Shown here piece after piece: positions 26,569 to 36,150 of a stretch of DNA of 64,000 nucleotides. The stretch is from an uncultured Paludibaculum sp. GTDB lineage: Bacteria; Acidobacteriota; Terriglobia; Bryobacterales; Bryobacteraceae. The stretch spans positions 248,001 through 312,000 of the forward strand of contig NZ_OY762268.1 of assembly GCF_963665245.1 (NCBI RefSeq), read 5' to 3'. Under the pieces are notes generated by a model. The model had not been told where the DNA came from and ran no database searches. It saw nothing but the letters and a program-made list of their open reading frames with translations. The first letter of the stretch is position 1, and each line of letters opens with the position of its first letter. The translations under genes and the position numbers were made by a program.

Positions 26569-28071
26569 ATGTCACTACCGTTCCCCATTCTCACCGCGGA
26601 AGAGGCGGCTGAGCTGATTCATCATGGCTCCACTATCGGGTTTAGCGGATTTACTCCGGCCGGCGCGGCCAAGGCCATTCCCTTTGCGCTCGCCGAGAAG
26701 GCGAAGCGGGAACACGCCGCGGGGCGCGAGTTCAAAGTCGGTGTGTTGACCGGCGCCTCCACCGGCAAGTCGCTCGACGGCGCGCTGGCCGAGGCCGAAG
26801 CGATCAGCTTCCGGACTCCGTATCAGTCGAACGCGATCCTGCGCAAGCAGATCAACCTGGGCCATGTGAAATTCGTCGATATGCACCTGTCGCTGCTGCC
26901 GCAGAATGTGCGCTACGGATTCCTGGGTCCGGTGCATTGGGCCGTCGTCGAGGCGTGTGACATTACGCCCGGCGGTGGCATCGTGTTGTCCACCTCAGTG
27001 GGCGCGGCGAACACCTACCTGCGCCTGGCGGACAAGGTCCTGATCGAGCTGAACGCGAAGCACCCAGCCACCCTGCTGGGCATGCACGACATCTTCGAAC
27101 CGCTGGATCCGCCGGCCCGCCAGGAGATCCCGGTGTACGCGTCGTCCGACCGCATCGGGTCGCCGATTTGCGTCGTGGATCCCAAGAAGATCGCCGGTGT
27201 CGTCCTGACGAACCAGGCCGACGAAACGGCCGGCTTCGACGAGCCGACGCCCGTGACCGACCAGATCGGGCAGAACGTGGCGGACTTCCTGGTGGCCGAG
27301 ATGAAGGCCAATCGCATTCCGCCGCAGTTCCTGCCGCTGCAATCGGGCGTTGGCAACATCGCTAACGCGGTGCTGGGCGCCCTGGGCCGCAGCAAGGAGG
27401 TGCCTGCCTTTGAGATGTACACCGAGGTTCTGCAGGACTCAGTCGTGCCGCTGCTCGAAAGTGGCCGCTGCACCTTCGCTTCCACCTGCGCGCTGACCCT
27501 GTCGCCCGGGGCGATGCAGAATGTGACGTCGAACATCGAATTCTTCAAGAGCCGCATTCTGATGCGCCCGCAGGAGATTTCAAACCATCCCGAAATCGTG
27601 CGGCGTCTGGGGATCGTCTCGATGAACACGGCGATCGAGGTCGACCTCGGCGGCAACGTCAATTCAACGCACGTCATGGGGAAGACCATGATGAACGGCA
27701 TCGGCGGCTCCGGCGACTTCACCCGCAATGCGTATTTGTCGATCTTCTCGTGCCCGTCGACGGCCAAGGGTGGCAAGATCTCCGCCATCGTGCCGTTGGC
27801 TTCGCACATGGATCACAGCGAGCACTCGGTGCAGGTCATCATCACGGAGCAGGGCGTGGCCGACCTGCGCGGCAAGGATCCGCGCGAGCGCGCCGAACTG
27901 ATCATCAACAACTGCGCGCACCCGGACTATCGCCAGCAGTTGCGCGATTATCTCGCGTTTACCGCGCCGACGAGCCATGAGCCGCTGTCGTTGTCGCTGG
28001 GCTTGGCGATGCATCGCCAGTTCACGCGCAGCGGGGACATGCGAAACATTAATTGGGCGGATTACCGATAA
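26569..28071 (+). CDS. Acetyl-CoA hydrolase/CoA-transferase family, probable propionyl-CoA:succinate CoA-transferase
   Basis: The 500-residue class I CoA-transferase of the Ach1/SucC/ScpC group: GFSGFTPAGAAKAIP near the N-terminus, FEMYTEVLQDS with the CoA-bound catalytic Glu286, and GKTMMNGIGGSGDFTRNAYLS in the C-domain. Related enzymes use acetyl-, propionyl- or succinyl-CoA. Placement as the last metabolic gene of the methylmalonyl-CoA operon points to transfer of CoA from propionyl-CoA to succinate, releasing propionate; acetate as partner cannot be excluded. Shine-Dalgarno AGGAG lies upstream at a slightly long distance. Confidence 0.88.
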   Translation: MSLPFPILTAEEAAELIHHGSTIGFSGFTPAGAAKAIPFALAEKAKREHAAGREFKVGVLTGASTGKSLDGALAEAEAISFRTPYQSNAILRKQINLGHVKFVDMHLSLLPQNVRYGFLGPVHWAVVEACDITPGGGIVLSTSVGAANTYLRLADKVLIELNAKHPATLLGMHDIFEPLDPPARQEIPVYASSDRIGSPICVVDPKKIAGVVLTNQADETAGFDEPTPVTDQIGQNVADFLVAEMKANRIPPQFLPLQSGVGNIANAVLGALGRSKEVPAFEMYTEVLQDSVVPLLESGRCTFASTCALTLSPGAMQNVTSNIEFFKSRILMRPQEISNHPEIVRRLGIVSMNTAIEVDLGGNVNSTHVMGKTMMNGIGGSGDFTRNAYLSIFSCPSTAKGGKISAIVPLASHMDHSEHSVQVIITEQGVADLRGKDPRERAELIINNCAHPDYRQQLRDYLAFTAPTSHEPLSLSLGLAMHRQFTRSGDMRNINWADYR

Positions 28072-28078
28072 TAGTTGG

Positions 28079-28999
28079 ATGAGTTCGAGAAAGCGCGGCA
28101 AGCCCAAGATCAATGGACCTGCCGCGCTTTCGTTCTTCGACGGCATGCCTCCGAATCGACGCGGCCGTTCCCTCCGGCAGCGGCACTGGCGCAGGGTGCT
28201 CAAGGCGATCCGTCGCGCGCGCCACAATTGGCCTGATTTGGCCCGTGCAGTAGGACAGAAAATGAGGCTGGGTGCGCCAGTGGAGGCCGCGCTGCGCAAG
28301 GTAATTACGGATCCTTCGCTCGGATATTTCTCGCGAGGCACAGCGGCCCGGATCCTGGCCATCGCGAAACCCGGTGCTGCGGAGGATCGCCTTCTCGATC
28401 AGCTTTGGTCCCAGCAGGAAGAGCGTGCACTTTTCCAAACGGCGCTGGCGATAGAAGCGACGCAGGATGCGCGTGTGATCCGTCGTCTGATCGCCGTTCT
28501 GCAGGATCGTGATCCCAGCCGGCAACTTGCGGCGGCCAGAGCCCTGGGCTGGGTGGACCATAAAGGGAACGCGCGCGTGGCCAGGGTGCTCACCGAGGTG
28601 CTTGCAGACACTTCACGGACCCCTGCTGTTCGAGCCGAGGCCGCGCATTCACTGGCGTATCAACACTCAAATCGCGCTATTCCCGCGTTGTTGGCCGCGT
28701 TGTCCGATCCGGATGATCTCATTCGATTCTGGGCCGTCGTGAGCTTGGGCTTCATAAAGAACCGGCGATCCAACCGGCAGAGCGACCCAAGGGTCGTGCC
28801 GGCGCTGGAATCGATGCTCAACGACAAGGCAGCCCCGGAAAGCGTGTGGACGTCGGTTGGCAGAGAGGCACTGTGGCAGTTGGCGCACCGGAACCCGAAT
28901 CTCCCCAACTACGTCGAGATGCTTCACGAGGAGACGGAGCGAATCCTCAGTGACCCAAGTTCGACTGAGAAGCAACGAGCATGGGCGCGAAGCCGGTAG
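28079..28999 (+). CDS. HEAT-repeat protein
   Basis: This is a 306-residue cytoplasmic protein with no signal peptide. A basic N-terminus (MSSRKRGKPKINGP, RRGRSLRQRHWRRVLKAIRRAR) is followed by at least five HEAT-like helical pairs (DRDPSRQLAAARALGWV, RTPAVRAEAAHSLAYQHSNRAI, PDDLIRFWAVVSLGFI). Such solenoids bind proteins. It begins 7 bp after the CoA-transferase stop; GATAAT ends 6 nt before the ATG, so it may use its own promoter instead of being part of the operon. Role unknown. Confidence 0.72.
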   Translation: MSSRKRGKPKINGPAALSFFDGMPPNRRGRSLRQRHWRRVLKAIRRARHNWPDLARAVGQKMRLGAPVEAALRKVITDPSLGYFSRGTAARILAIAKPGAAEDRLLDQLWSQQEERALFQTALAIEATQDARVIRRLIAVLQDRDPSRQLAAARALGWVDHKGNARVARVLTEVLADTSRTPAVRAEAAHSLAYQHSNRAIPALLAALSDPDDLIRFWAVVSLGFIKNRRSNRQSDPRVVPALESMLNDKAAPESVWTSVGREALWQLAHRNPNLPNYVEMLHEETERILSDPSSTEKQRAWARSR

Positions 29000-29379
29000 C
29001 GGCAAATTAGATCGGCGCCAGTACCCCTCTCTGCCGGCCTCCCGATTCCGCTGCCGGCCGCGCTGGCCGCCATCTACTTGGCGCCGGGCGGACGAGAAGC
29101 GGCCGTCCCGAAGCTCCGCACGTGCATCTCCTTCATGTGTTGCTGCAAAGCCGCCCAGCCCTCCGACGACAAACTCCGCCGAGCCTGCTCCAGGCTCTGG
29201 CGCGCCATCTCCACGCCCTGCCGGTTCCATTCGTCCATCGCCGCGCGATCCATCGGCTTGCCTTGCTCGCGCCAGACTTGCTGCTGCGACCGCAGGGACT
29301 TCATCCATGCCTGCCGCATCAAGTCGAAATCGGTAAGGATCCCGGCCAGCATCTTCGCATCATCCTCGTTCAGCCGCAC

Positions 29380-29396
29380 CCCGGGCAGCACGCCCA
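29380..29396. repeat. Target site duplication, left copy (17 bp)
   Basis: CCCGGGCAGCACGCCCA directly flanks the left end of the insertion sequence and is identical to 30918-30934. Confidence 0.9.
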
Positions 29397-30917
29397 TGTC
29401 GCTAGTATGTGATCTGTCCGCATGAGTTCACACGTGATCTGTCCGTTCGAGCAGAGCGGCGGGCGAGTCTTGGAAGGTGGAAGCCCCCAAGGATTGCCCG
29501 GCCGCGGAAGTGGAGCGGATGATGAAGCTACAAGAAGTGCTGCTGAAGGCCATGGCGAAGAAGATCACATGGTGGAGCGCGGCGGAGATCATCGGAGTGA
29601 GCGACCGAACGATGCGACGCTGGCGGGAGAGGCTGGAAGAGCACGGCTATTCGGGCTTGGCCGACCGGCGGAAAGGCAGGCCGAGTGACAAGAGGGTGCC
29701 CTTGGCGATGGCGGAGGAGGTGTTGCGGCTGTACCAGGAAACCTACTATGACCTGAACATGCGGCACTTTCACGAGAAGCTGCGCGAGCAACACGGCATC
29801 CAGCTGAGCTACACGTGGGTGCAGAAGGCGCTGCAGGGTGCGGGCTTGGTGGCCAAGCGGGGTAGGCGGGCCAAGCATCGGCGGAGACGGGAGCCTCGAC
29901 CGCTGCCGGGGATGCTGCTGCACATCGACGGGAGCAAGCACCAGTGGTTCAGCGATGAGCGATGGTATGACCTGATCGTGATCCTGGATGATGCGACGAA
30001 GGAGATCTACTACGCACAGTTGGTGGAGGAGGAATCGACGCGGACGGTGATGGCGGGCCTGCGGCATGTGATTGAGTCGAAGGGTCTGTTCTGTGCGTTG
30101 TACAGCGACCGGGGCAGCCACTTTTTCGTGACGCCGAAAGCGGGCGGGAAGGTTGATAAGGGCCGTCTGACGCAGGTTGGGCGAGCGATGAAGGAGTTGG
30201 GCGTGCAGATGATCGCGGCCTACTCGCCACAAGCGCGAGGCCGGTCAGAGCGGAGCTTCGGGACCTGGCAGGGCCGACTGCCACAGGAGTTGCGGCTGGC
30301 GGGGATCACCACCGCGGAAAGGGCCAATGAGTTCTTGGCCGAACGTTACATTGGCGAGTTCAACGAGAAGTTCACGGTTGAGGCGAAGGAGACAGGGACG
30401 GCGTTTCGGAAGACGACGCGCGCCGATCTGAACTGGGTGTTCACGGTGCAGACTGAGCGCGTGGTAGATCGGGATAACACGGTGGCGATCGGCGACCAGA
30501 GCTGGCAACTGGAGAAGAGCCGTTTCCGCCACTCCCTGGCGAAGAGCACAGTGACCATTCACGAGCACCTGGATGGAACGGTGTCGATCCGATTTGGACC
30601 GCATGTGGTAGGCCGCTACACAGCCGAGGGCGCACGATTGCGGGACACTCGACAATCACGAAAGGAAGACTGTGGAAAAGGCGGGCCCGAGGAAGCCGAG
30701 GAAAACCGCGAGGCGGTTTCCCACGGCTCCCACCGTCCCTTGGAAATCCCGCCGAGCCGGGATTCCCACTTTCCCACCGCCCCGACGACGACGAGAAAGG
30801 TACGTCCGAAGACCCGGAAGCCGCCTTCGGCGAGCAGAAAAGGATCATCGGGTGCGGTCAACTGATGCGGACAGATCGTGTGTGAATAAAAGCGGACAGA
30901 TTGACTTACTACCGACA
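29397..30917 (+). mobile_element. Insertion sequence, ISNCY/IS1202-like, 1,521 bp
   Basis: The element is bounded by 17-bp direct repeats and by imperfect inverted repeats of about 49 bp starting TGTCG (left 29397-29445, right 30868-30917 reversed). Each end holds two copies of ATCTGTCCG: 29412-29420 and 29437-29445 on the left, 30893-30901 and 30868-30876 (complement) on the right. These are likely transposase-binding sites. TG...CA termini and a long target duplication fit the IS1202-type group once filed under ISNCY. One intact transposase gene fills the element. Ends and duplication are intact, suggesting a recent insertion. Confidence 0.92.
29519..30865 (+). CDS. DDE transposase, ISNCY/IS1202 type
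   Basis: The 448-residue protein has an N-terminal helix-turn-helix (ITWWSAAEIIGVSDRTMRRW, DRRKGRPSDKR), then an rve-type DDE catalytic core: MLLHIDGSKHQWF (first Asp), LYSDRGSHFF (second Asp) and ARGRSERSFGTWQGRL (Glu). The C-terminal 60 residues are basic and low in complexity. The ATG at 29519 follows GGAG and matches how relatives begin (MMKLQEVLLKAM); a GTG at 29477 would add 14 residues. Intact, so probably active. Confidence 0.9.
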   Translation: MMKLQEVLLKAMAKKITWWSAAEIIGVSDRTMRRWRERLEEHGYSGLADRRKGRPSDKRVPLAMAEEVLRLYQETYYDLNMRHFHEKLREQHGIQLSYTWVQKALQGAGLVAKRGRRAKHRRRREPRPLPGMLLHIDGSKHQWFSDERWYDLIVILDDATKEIYYAQLVEEESTRTVMAGLRHVIESKGLFCALYSDRGSHFFVTPKAGGKVDKGRLTQVGRAMKELGVQMIAAYSPQARGRSERSFGTWQGRLPQELRLAGITTAERANEFLAERYIGEFNEKFTVEAKETGTAFRKTTRADLNWVFTVQTERVVDRDNTVAIGDQSWQLEKSRFRHSLAKSTVTIHEHLDGTVSIRFGPHVVGRYTAEGARLRDTRQSRKEDCGKGGPEEAEENREAVSHGSHRPLEIPPSRDSHFPTAPTTTRKVRPKTRKPPSASRKGSSGAVN

Positions 30918-30934
30918 CCCGGGCAGCACGCCCA
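30918..30934. repeat. Target site duplication, right copy (17 bp)
   Basis: Identical to 29380-29396; it immediately follows the right inverted repeat of the insertion sequence. Confidence 0.9.
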
Positions 30935-32325
30935 TCGCGGCCCCACTCTGCGAGGCCTGTCGCGCCACATATTGGCTGGCCAGCATCAGGAACTTCGTCT
31001 CATCCGGCACCGGCCGCTCCTCCGGCATCGCGTTCCGGTAGCGCGCCGGCGGCCGGGCATCATCCATGCCAGCCAGGCGCAGCACCGGCTCCCGCGCCTG
31101 CGCCCACCAGTTCTGCCAGAACCGCACCTGCGCCGCCACCTCCTCGGCGTCTGCCAGTGGCGAGTGGTTCGGGCATTGATCGCTCATCGTGGCCGGATCC
31201 CACAGCTTGAGACCCCTGGGCGCGCCGGGGTCGCTTCTCAACACCACGCAAAGCGCCATCACCGCATTCGAACGGATGTCCCGATCCGGGTGGCTGAGCA
31301 TAGCCGTCAGGTAAGGCACTGCCTCCAATTGCCGAGATACCGCCAACAGCGAACTCCCCCGGCTCTCCAGGCCCGACACGCCTGTCTCCGACAGGATCAT
31401 CCGCCCCACCGCCTGCAGCGCCGCCGGGTCTTTCTGCACCAGTTCCTGCGGCAGATGGGTGGCCAGATCCAGGGCCGCCGGAGTGACGGCCAACGTCGGG
31501 AAATCCTTCTCGAATTGAAGCAATGCGCCGGAATCGCCCCTCCGGATCAAGCCAATCAGGCCCAGGGCCTGCAGGCTGGGCTGGGAAGAGGACGCGAAAC
31601 GGCGCTGCAAGGGCAGAAGCGCGTCGGGCGGCAGACGGTCCAGCCAACGGCACCAGTCCCGGAACTGTACTTGAGCCTGTGACAGCCGGACGCCCAGAGG
31701 GTTTGGGCTTGCTTCCAGGTTGAGCTTCGCCCCTTCCGCGGCCGCCGCCGACTCCAGCGCCGACCCCATCTCCATTGCGATCTTGGCCTCGAGCGCGCTG
31801 TCCGGCGCATAGAAATATTCCGGATTCAGCGCGCCCGCCGGCACCGGCAGAAACACTCCACCCAGTGCCCCCGGCACCGAAAGGACCACCGGAATGGGCG
31901 CCCACGAGTCACCCGCTCGCTTCAGCAGCCACAACCCGCCGGCATGCGGAATCGGCTGCGGTTGCACCTTGGGCCACATGCCGCGGATCGGAAACGACCA
32001 CGAGAGCGGCGCCTGCGTGCCCGGCAGCAAGGCGCCCGAAAGCGTCCGCCGCACCTGCAATACCGCGGAGGAGTGCACCTGCCCGTCGCTTTCCGTCAGT
32101 TGCCCGGAGGCGATTTCCCCCACCACCACCGCATCCGCCTCTTTCCACGGCTCGGGTATCTGCCCAAATAGGTGGAAAATGGAGAGAATTATGGGAAAGA
32201 CGACAGGTCGCATTATCGTCATGCCTCATTGAAGCACAAATATCCGGGAAATCAACCCTCGCGCCGTGCCGCTCCGCCAGCCCGGTCCAGCCCCCACCCG
32301 AATCGAATAGCATAGGGAAGACGCC

Positions 32326-33069
32326 ATGAAACCGACACTCCTCCTGCTCGCCCTCGCCGCCGCCCTGTGCGCCCAGACCCCCGCCCCCGACACCTCCGAC
32401 GCCGCCAAACTGAAGGCCACGCTCGACCGCCAGACAGCCCAGCTCAAAGACTGGCCAAACCTCAATCGCTACCGTGCCGACAACGCCAAAGTTGCCCCGC
32501 TCGCCGCTGGCGAGGAGCGCGTCGTCTTCATGGGCGACTCCATCACCGACGGCTGGGGGCGCCGGTACGGCAAGTTCTTCACGGGCAAGCCGTACATCAA
32601 TCGCGGTATCAGCGGCCAGACCACTCCGCAGATGTTGCTGCGCTTCCGCGCCGATGTCATCGATCTCCACCCGAAAGTCGTCGTGATCCTTGCCGGCACC
32701 AACGACATCTCGGGCAACACCGGCCCCATGACACTGGAAGAGACCGAGGCCAATCTGATGTCCATGGCTGAGTTGGCCCGAGCCAACGGCATCCGCGTCG
32801 TTCTCTCCGCCTTGCTGCCCACCTGCGACTACATCCGTCCTCAGACCGAACGCCGCCCCAATGAGAAGATTCGCGAGCTCAATACCTGGATGCGCGGCTA
32901 TGCGGCTGGCACCGGCGCAGTCTATCTCGACTACTTCACTCCATCGCTGGACGACCAGCAGGTGCTTAAGAAGGAGCTCACATACGACGGCTTGCATCCG
33001 AACGAAGCCGGATATGAAGTAATGGGGCCACTGGCACAGAAGGCCATCGACGCGGCGCTCGCGAAGTAG
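32326..33069 (+). CDS. Secreted SGNH/GDSL-family esterase
   Basis: The 247-residue protein has a signal peptide (MKPTLLLLALAAALCAQ). SGNH blocks: VVFMGDSITDGWG (block I, nucleophile Ser), NRGISGQTTPQML (block II Gly), ILAGTNDIS (block III Asn) and YDGLHPNEAGY (block V Asp-x-x-His). Likely removes acyl/acetyl groups from carbohydrate or lipid. Seven bp separate it from the next exported esterase gene, so the pair is an operon, plausibly for deacylation of plant polysaccharide. Confidence 0.88.
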   Translation: MKPTLLLLALAAALCAQTPAPDTSDAAKLKATLDRQTAQLKDWPNLNRYRADNAKVAPLAAGEERVVFMGDSITDGWGRRYGKFFTGKPYINRGISGQTTPQMLLRFRADVIDLHPKVVVILAGTNDISGNTGPMTLEETEANLMSMAELARANGIRVVLSALLPTCDYIRPQTERRPNEKIRELNTWMRGYAAGTGAVYLDYFTPSLDDQQVLKKELTYDGLHPNEAGYEVMGPLAQKAIDAALAK

Positions 33070-33076
33070 GTCAGCC

Positions 33077-35254
33077 ATGCGGTACCAACTGCTCGCGCTC
33101 GCCGGTTTTCTAGCCACGGCTGCGGCCCAGCCGAAGCAGGATCTGGACATTCTGCTGCGGTTGCTGCCTGCGTCGAATGCTAGGATCACCGGCCGCATCA
33201 ACGCGACGGACAAGAGCTGGGAGGACTGGCAGCGCCGGACCGGCGAACTGCCTCCGGACTTTTCGAAGCTACCTAAACGACCCTTTCTGCCGGATCCGTT
33301 TGTCGATGTGTCGACGAGCAAGCCGGTGCGCACCCGCGCGGAGTGGGCTGCGCAGCGCGAGCATGTCCGCGCCCTCTATGAGAAATGGGTGTTCGGCCGG
33401 ATTCCGCCGAAGCCGGACAATCGGAATGTCACCGTTCAGCGCGAAACGAAGGATGGCGCGCTGACTATCCGTGATGTCCTGCTGGAGTTTGGCCCGGAAC
33501 ACAAGGCGCGGCTCCACGTGCAGCTCATCCTACCGCCAGGCAAAGGCCCGTTCCCCGTCTTCCTGACGAACCACCCGCGCACCCGGGCCTGGGTGAGCAC
33601 GGCCGTGCGCCGCGGCTATATCGGAGCGGTCTATCAGGCGATGGACCCCGTCTACGGCTTCGAGGACGACAGCGAGACCTTCATCGAGGCCTATCCAGAC
33701 TACGACTTCTCCTGCCTCGCCCGCTGGGCTTGGGCCGGCATGCGCGCGGTCGATTTCCTGCAGACGGTACCGGAGGTCGACAAGGCCCGGATCGCCATCA
33801 GCGGCCATTCGCGCAATGGCAAGCAGGCGCTGTTGGCTGCTGCCCTCGACGAACGTATCGGCGCCATCGCGCTCTCCAGCGGCAACACCGGAGAGGGGAA
33901 TCCCTGGCGCTTCACCACCGACGCCTTCTTCAATGAGAGCCTGGACGGCATCACCACCAACTTCCCGCACTGGTTCCACCCGCGCTTGCGTTTCTTTTCG
34001 GGCCGTGAGGATCAGTTGCCCATCGACCAGAATTTGTTGATGGCGATGGTGGCTCCGCGCGGTCTGCTGCTGGCCTCGGCGTACTCGGAGGGGCAGGGCG
34101 CCCCATTCGGCTTTGAACAGGCCTATCGCAGTGTGAAGCGTGTTTACGAGTGGTTCGGAGCTCCTGCTAAGGTCGGCCTTTCCTTGCGTGCTGGCGAGCA
34201 TCCCACCACGGCGGAAGACATCGAGAAGTACGTTGACTTCTTCGACATCGTCTTTGGCCGCACTACGGGCAAACCTCCGGAGACCTGGATTCTGGGGTAC
34301 GACTTCGACAGCTGGAAGCGGCTGAGCGGAGAGTCCGTCGCGAAACCAGGCACGGACCCCATCCGCTACCTTCTTGGCGATGAGCCTGCCGGTCTCACTT
34401 ACCCGGCTGCCACCGCCGTCAAGGCATCGGCTTTCTCCAGTGACGGCTGGCTGGCCGACCTCTACCACCGCCCCCTCCAGATTTCCGGGGCGAAATACGC
34501 ACCCATTGCGTTTGGCGACGACCTCAAGGCGGATCTCTACCTGCCTGCTTCCCGCGTGGCCCAGGGGCAGCGTGTCCCGGTCGTCATCTGGCTGCACCCG
34601 TACAGCCACGCCACCGGATACTCCCGTCAGGGCCGCCGGCCCATTGAGGAGTTCGTGAAGCGCGGCTTCGCGGTCCTGGCGTTCGATCAGATCGGCTTCG
34701 GCACGCGCATCCACCAGCAATTGAACTTCTATCGGCGTTACCCGCACTGGTCGCTGCTGGGCAAGATGGTGGTCGACACCAGGGCCGCCGTGGCCGCTGT
34801 CCGCGCTTTGGACCTGATCGATCCCGGGAAGGTCTATCTCGCCGGGTTCTCAATGGGGGCGCGGGTGGCGCTCTGGACCGCCGCTCTGGAGCCGAATGTT
34901 GCTGCCATCGCGATGGTCGGAGGGTTCCAGCCGCTCAAGCTCTCCACGTCCGGCGACGGGTCGGAGGGCATCCGTCACTTCTCCCATCTGCACGGACTGA
35001 TGCCGCGCATGGGATTCTACTTGGGCAGGGAATCGCAGCTTCCGGCCGACGATAGCGACGTGCTGGTGCGGCTGGGCTCGCGCCCGGTATTGCTGATCAG
35101 CGGGACGCTGGATCACTACGCTCCGGTGGATCAGGTGCGCCGCGGCGTGGCCGGCCGGGCCAATGTGAAGCTGCTGACGCCGGAGGACTTTCATCGTGAC
35201 ACGCCTGCCAGCATCGCGACGACAGCCGACTGGCTGGCCTCATTGGCTCAGTAG
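33077..35254 (+). CDS. Exported tandem alpha/beta-hydrolase (glucuronoyl-esterase-like domain plus dienelactone-hydrolase-like domain)
   Basis: The 725-residue protein has a signal peptide (LLALAGFLATAAAQ). The N-terminal half resembles CE15 glucuronoyl esterases: nucleophile elbow GHSRNGKQAL with Ser245 and the C-terminal His region LRAGEHPTTAEDIEKYVDFFD. After residue 400 a second alpha/beta-hydrolase follows with VPVVIWLHPYSHATGY (oxyanion region), GFSMGARVALW with Ser592, and a catalytic Asp/His region (LISGTLDHYAPVD, EDFHRDT). CE15 enzymes cut lignin-glucuronoxylan esters. The stop overlaps the end of the convergent psuG gene by 7 bp. Confidence 0.8.
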   Translation: MRYQLLALAGFLATAAAQPKQDLDILLRLLPASNARITGRINATDKSWEDWQRRTGELPPDFSKLPKRPFLPDPFVDVSTSKPVRTRAEWAAQREHVRALYEKWVFGRIPPKPDNRNVTVQRETKDGALTIRDVLLEFGPEHKARLHVQLILPPGKGPFPVFLTNHPRTRAWVSTAVRRGYIGAVYQAMDPVYGFEDDSETFIEAYPDYDFSCLARWAWAGMRAVDFLQTVPEVDKARIAISGHSRNGKQALLAAALDERIGAIALSSGNTGEGNPWRFTTDAFFNESLDGITTNFPHWFHPRLRFFSGREDQLPIDQNLLMAMVAPRGLLLASAYSEGQGAPFGFEQAYRSVKRVYEWFGAPAKVGLSLRAGEHPTTAEDIEKYVDFFDIVFGRTTGKPPETWILGYDFDSWKRLSGESVAKPGTDPIRYLLGDEPAGLTYPAATAVKASAFSSDGWLADLYHRPLQISGAKYAPIAFGDDLKADLYLPASRVAQGQRVPVVIWLHPYSHATGYSRQGRRPIEEFVKRGFAVLAFDQIGFGTRIHQQLNFYRRYPHWSLLGKMVVDTRAAVAAVRALDLIDPGKVYLAGFSMGARVALWTAALEPNVAAIAMVGGFQPLKLSTSGDGSEGIRHFSHLHGLMPRMGFYLGRESQLPADDSDVLVRLGSRPVLLISGTLDHYAPVDQVRRGVAGRANVKLLTPEDFHRDTPASIATTADWLASLAQ

Positions 35255-36150
35255 GCCAGCGCAGCGGCGATTTGACCACCCACGCGAGCGTTGTTCCGGA
35301 TCAACGCGATGTTACTCTCCAGGCTGCGCCCGCCGGTGAGTTCCTTGATCCTGGAGAGCAGAAACGGCGTGAGCGCCTTGCCGCTGATGCCGGCTTCGCC
35401 CGCCTGTCGCAACGACTCGCGAATGGCGGAATGGGTCATCTCCTCGGGCAGCGCCTGTTCCTCGGGCAGGGGCACGGCCACCAGCAGGCCCCCGTCGAGC
35501 CCAAGTCTCCGCTTGGCCTGGTGAACCGCGGCCACCTCGGCGGCTGATTCCACCCGCCAGCCGCTGCTGAAGCCGCTGCGGCGCGAGTAGAACAACGGAA
35601 ATTCGTCGCTGCCCCAGGTAGCCACCGGTACGCGGTGCGTCTCCAGCCATTCCAGGGTCGCGCCGATGTCCATGAAAGCCTTAGCGCCTGCGCAGACGGT
35701 GATCACGGGGTACTCAGCGATGGCCGGCAGGTCGGCGGAGACGTCGAAGTCGGTGGACGCCTGCGGACCGACGGCGCCGATGCCGCCCGTCACGAAGACC
35801 GCGATGCCGGCTGCCGCGGCGATCGCCAGGCTGGCGCCGGCGGTCGTGGCCGCGTTGGCTCCATGCGCCACGGCGATGGGGATATCGCGTTCGCAGGCCT
35901 TCAGGACTCCACCGGCCGTGGCAATCCGTTCAATCTCGTCCGTGCTGAGTCCCACGATGATGCGGCCGTCGAGGATGCCCAACGTGGCTGGCGTCGCGCC
36001 CTGTGCCGCGACGATCCGCTCCACGGCCAGGGCCGTCTCTACGTTGACTGGATACGGCATGCCGTGCGCGATGATGGTCGACTCCAGTGCCACAACCGGC
36101 TGCTTGGACTCCCGTACACGGGGCGCGATCCAGAGTTGATCGGACTTCAT
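35248..36150 (-). CDS. psuG: Pseudouridine-5'-phosphate glycosidase
   Basis: The 300-residue enzyme cleaves pseudouridine 5'-phosphate to uracil and ribose 5-phosphate. Signatures: PVVALESTIIAHGMPYPVNVETA, HGANAATTAGASLAIA, VFVTGGIGAVG and SNIALIRNNARVGGQIA. ATG at 36150 overlaps the gluQ stop (ATGA), preferred over an in-frame ATG at 36168. No psuK kinase is adjacent. Pairing with a tRNA-modification gene suggests RNA-nucleoside metabolism. Confidence 0.92.
   Translation of the reverse strand: MKSDQLWIAPRVRESKQPVVALESTIIAHGMPYPVNVETALAVERIVAAQGATPATLGILDGRIIVGLSTDEIERIATAGGVLKACERDIPIAVAHGANAATTAGASLAIAAAAGIAVFVTGGIGAVGPQASTDFDVSADLPAIAEYPVITVCAGAKAFMDIGATLEWLETHRVPVATWGSDEFPLFYSRRSGFSSGWRVESAAEVAAVHQAKRRLGLDGGLLVAVPLPEEQALPEEMTHSAIRESLRQAGEAGISGKALTPFLLSRIKELTGGRSLESNIALIRNNARVGGQIAAALAY

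Larger units (their letters stand above)
29074..32222 (-). pseudogene. Exported protein of unknown function, interrupted by an insertion sequence
   Basis: A minus-strand frame begins at 32222 (MTIMRPVVFPIILSIFHLFGQI, a signal peptide) and runs 437 codons to a premature end inside the insertion sequence. Its last native residues, GAAMGVLPG, are repeated on the far side, where the frame continues as MGVLPGVRLNEDDAKML and ends at 29074. Joining 29074-29396 to 30935-32222 restores 1,611 nt, exactly 536 codons plus stop, without frameshift. The predicted protein has an N-terminal beta-rich domain and a helical, HEAT-like middle. The upstream 437-codon part could still be expressed as a truncated protein. 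Not recognised as a named family. Confidence 0.85.

Noticed and set aside
30640..30840. Possible inverted-repeat/CRISPR-like GC and purine-rich run near the transposase 3' end
   Set aside because: It is in-frame low-complexity coding sequence for the basic transposase tail; no regular spacer-repeat spacing.
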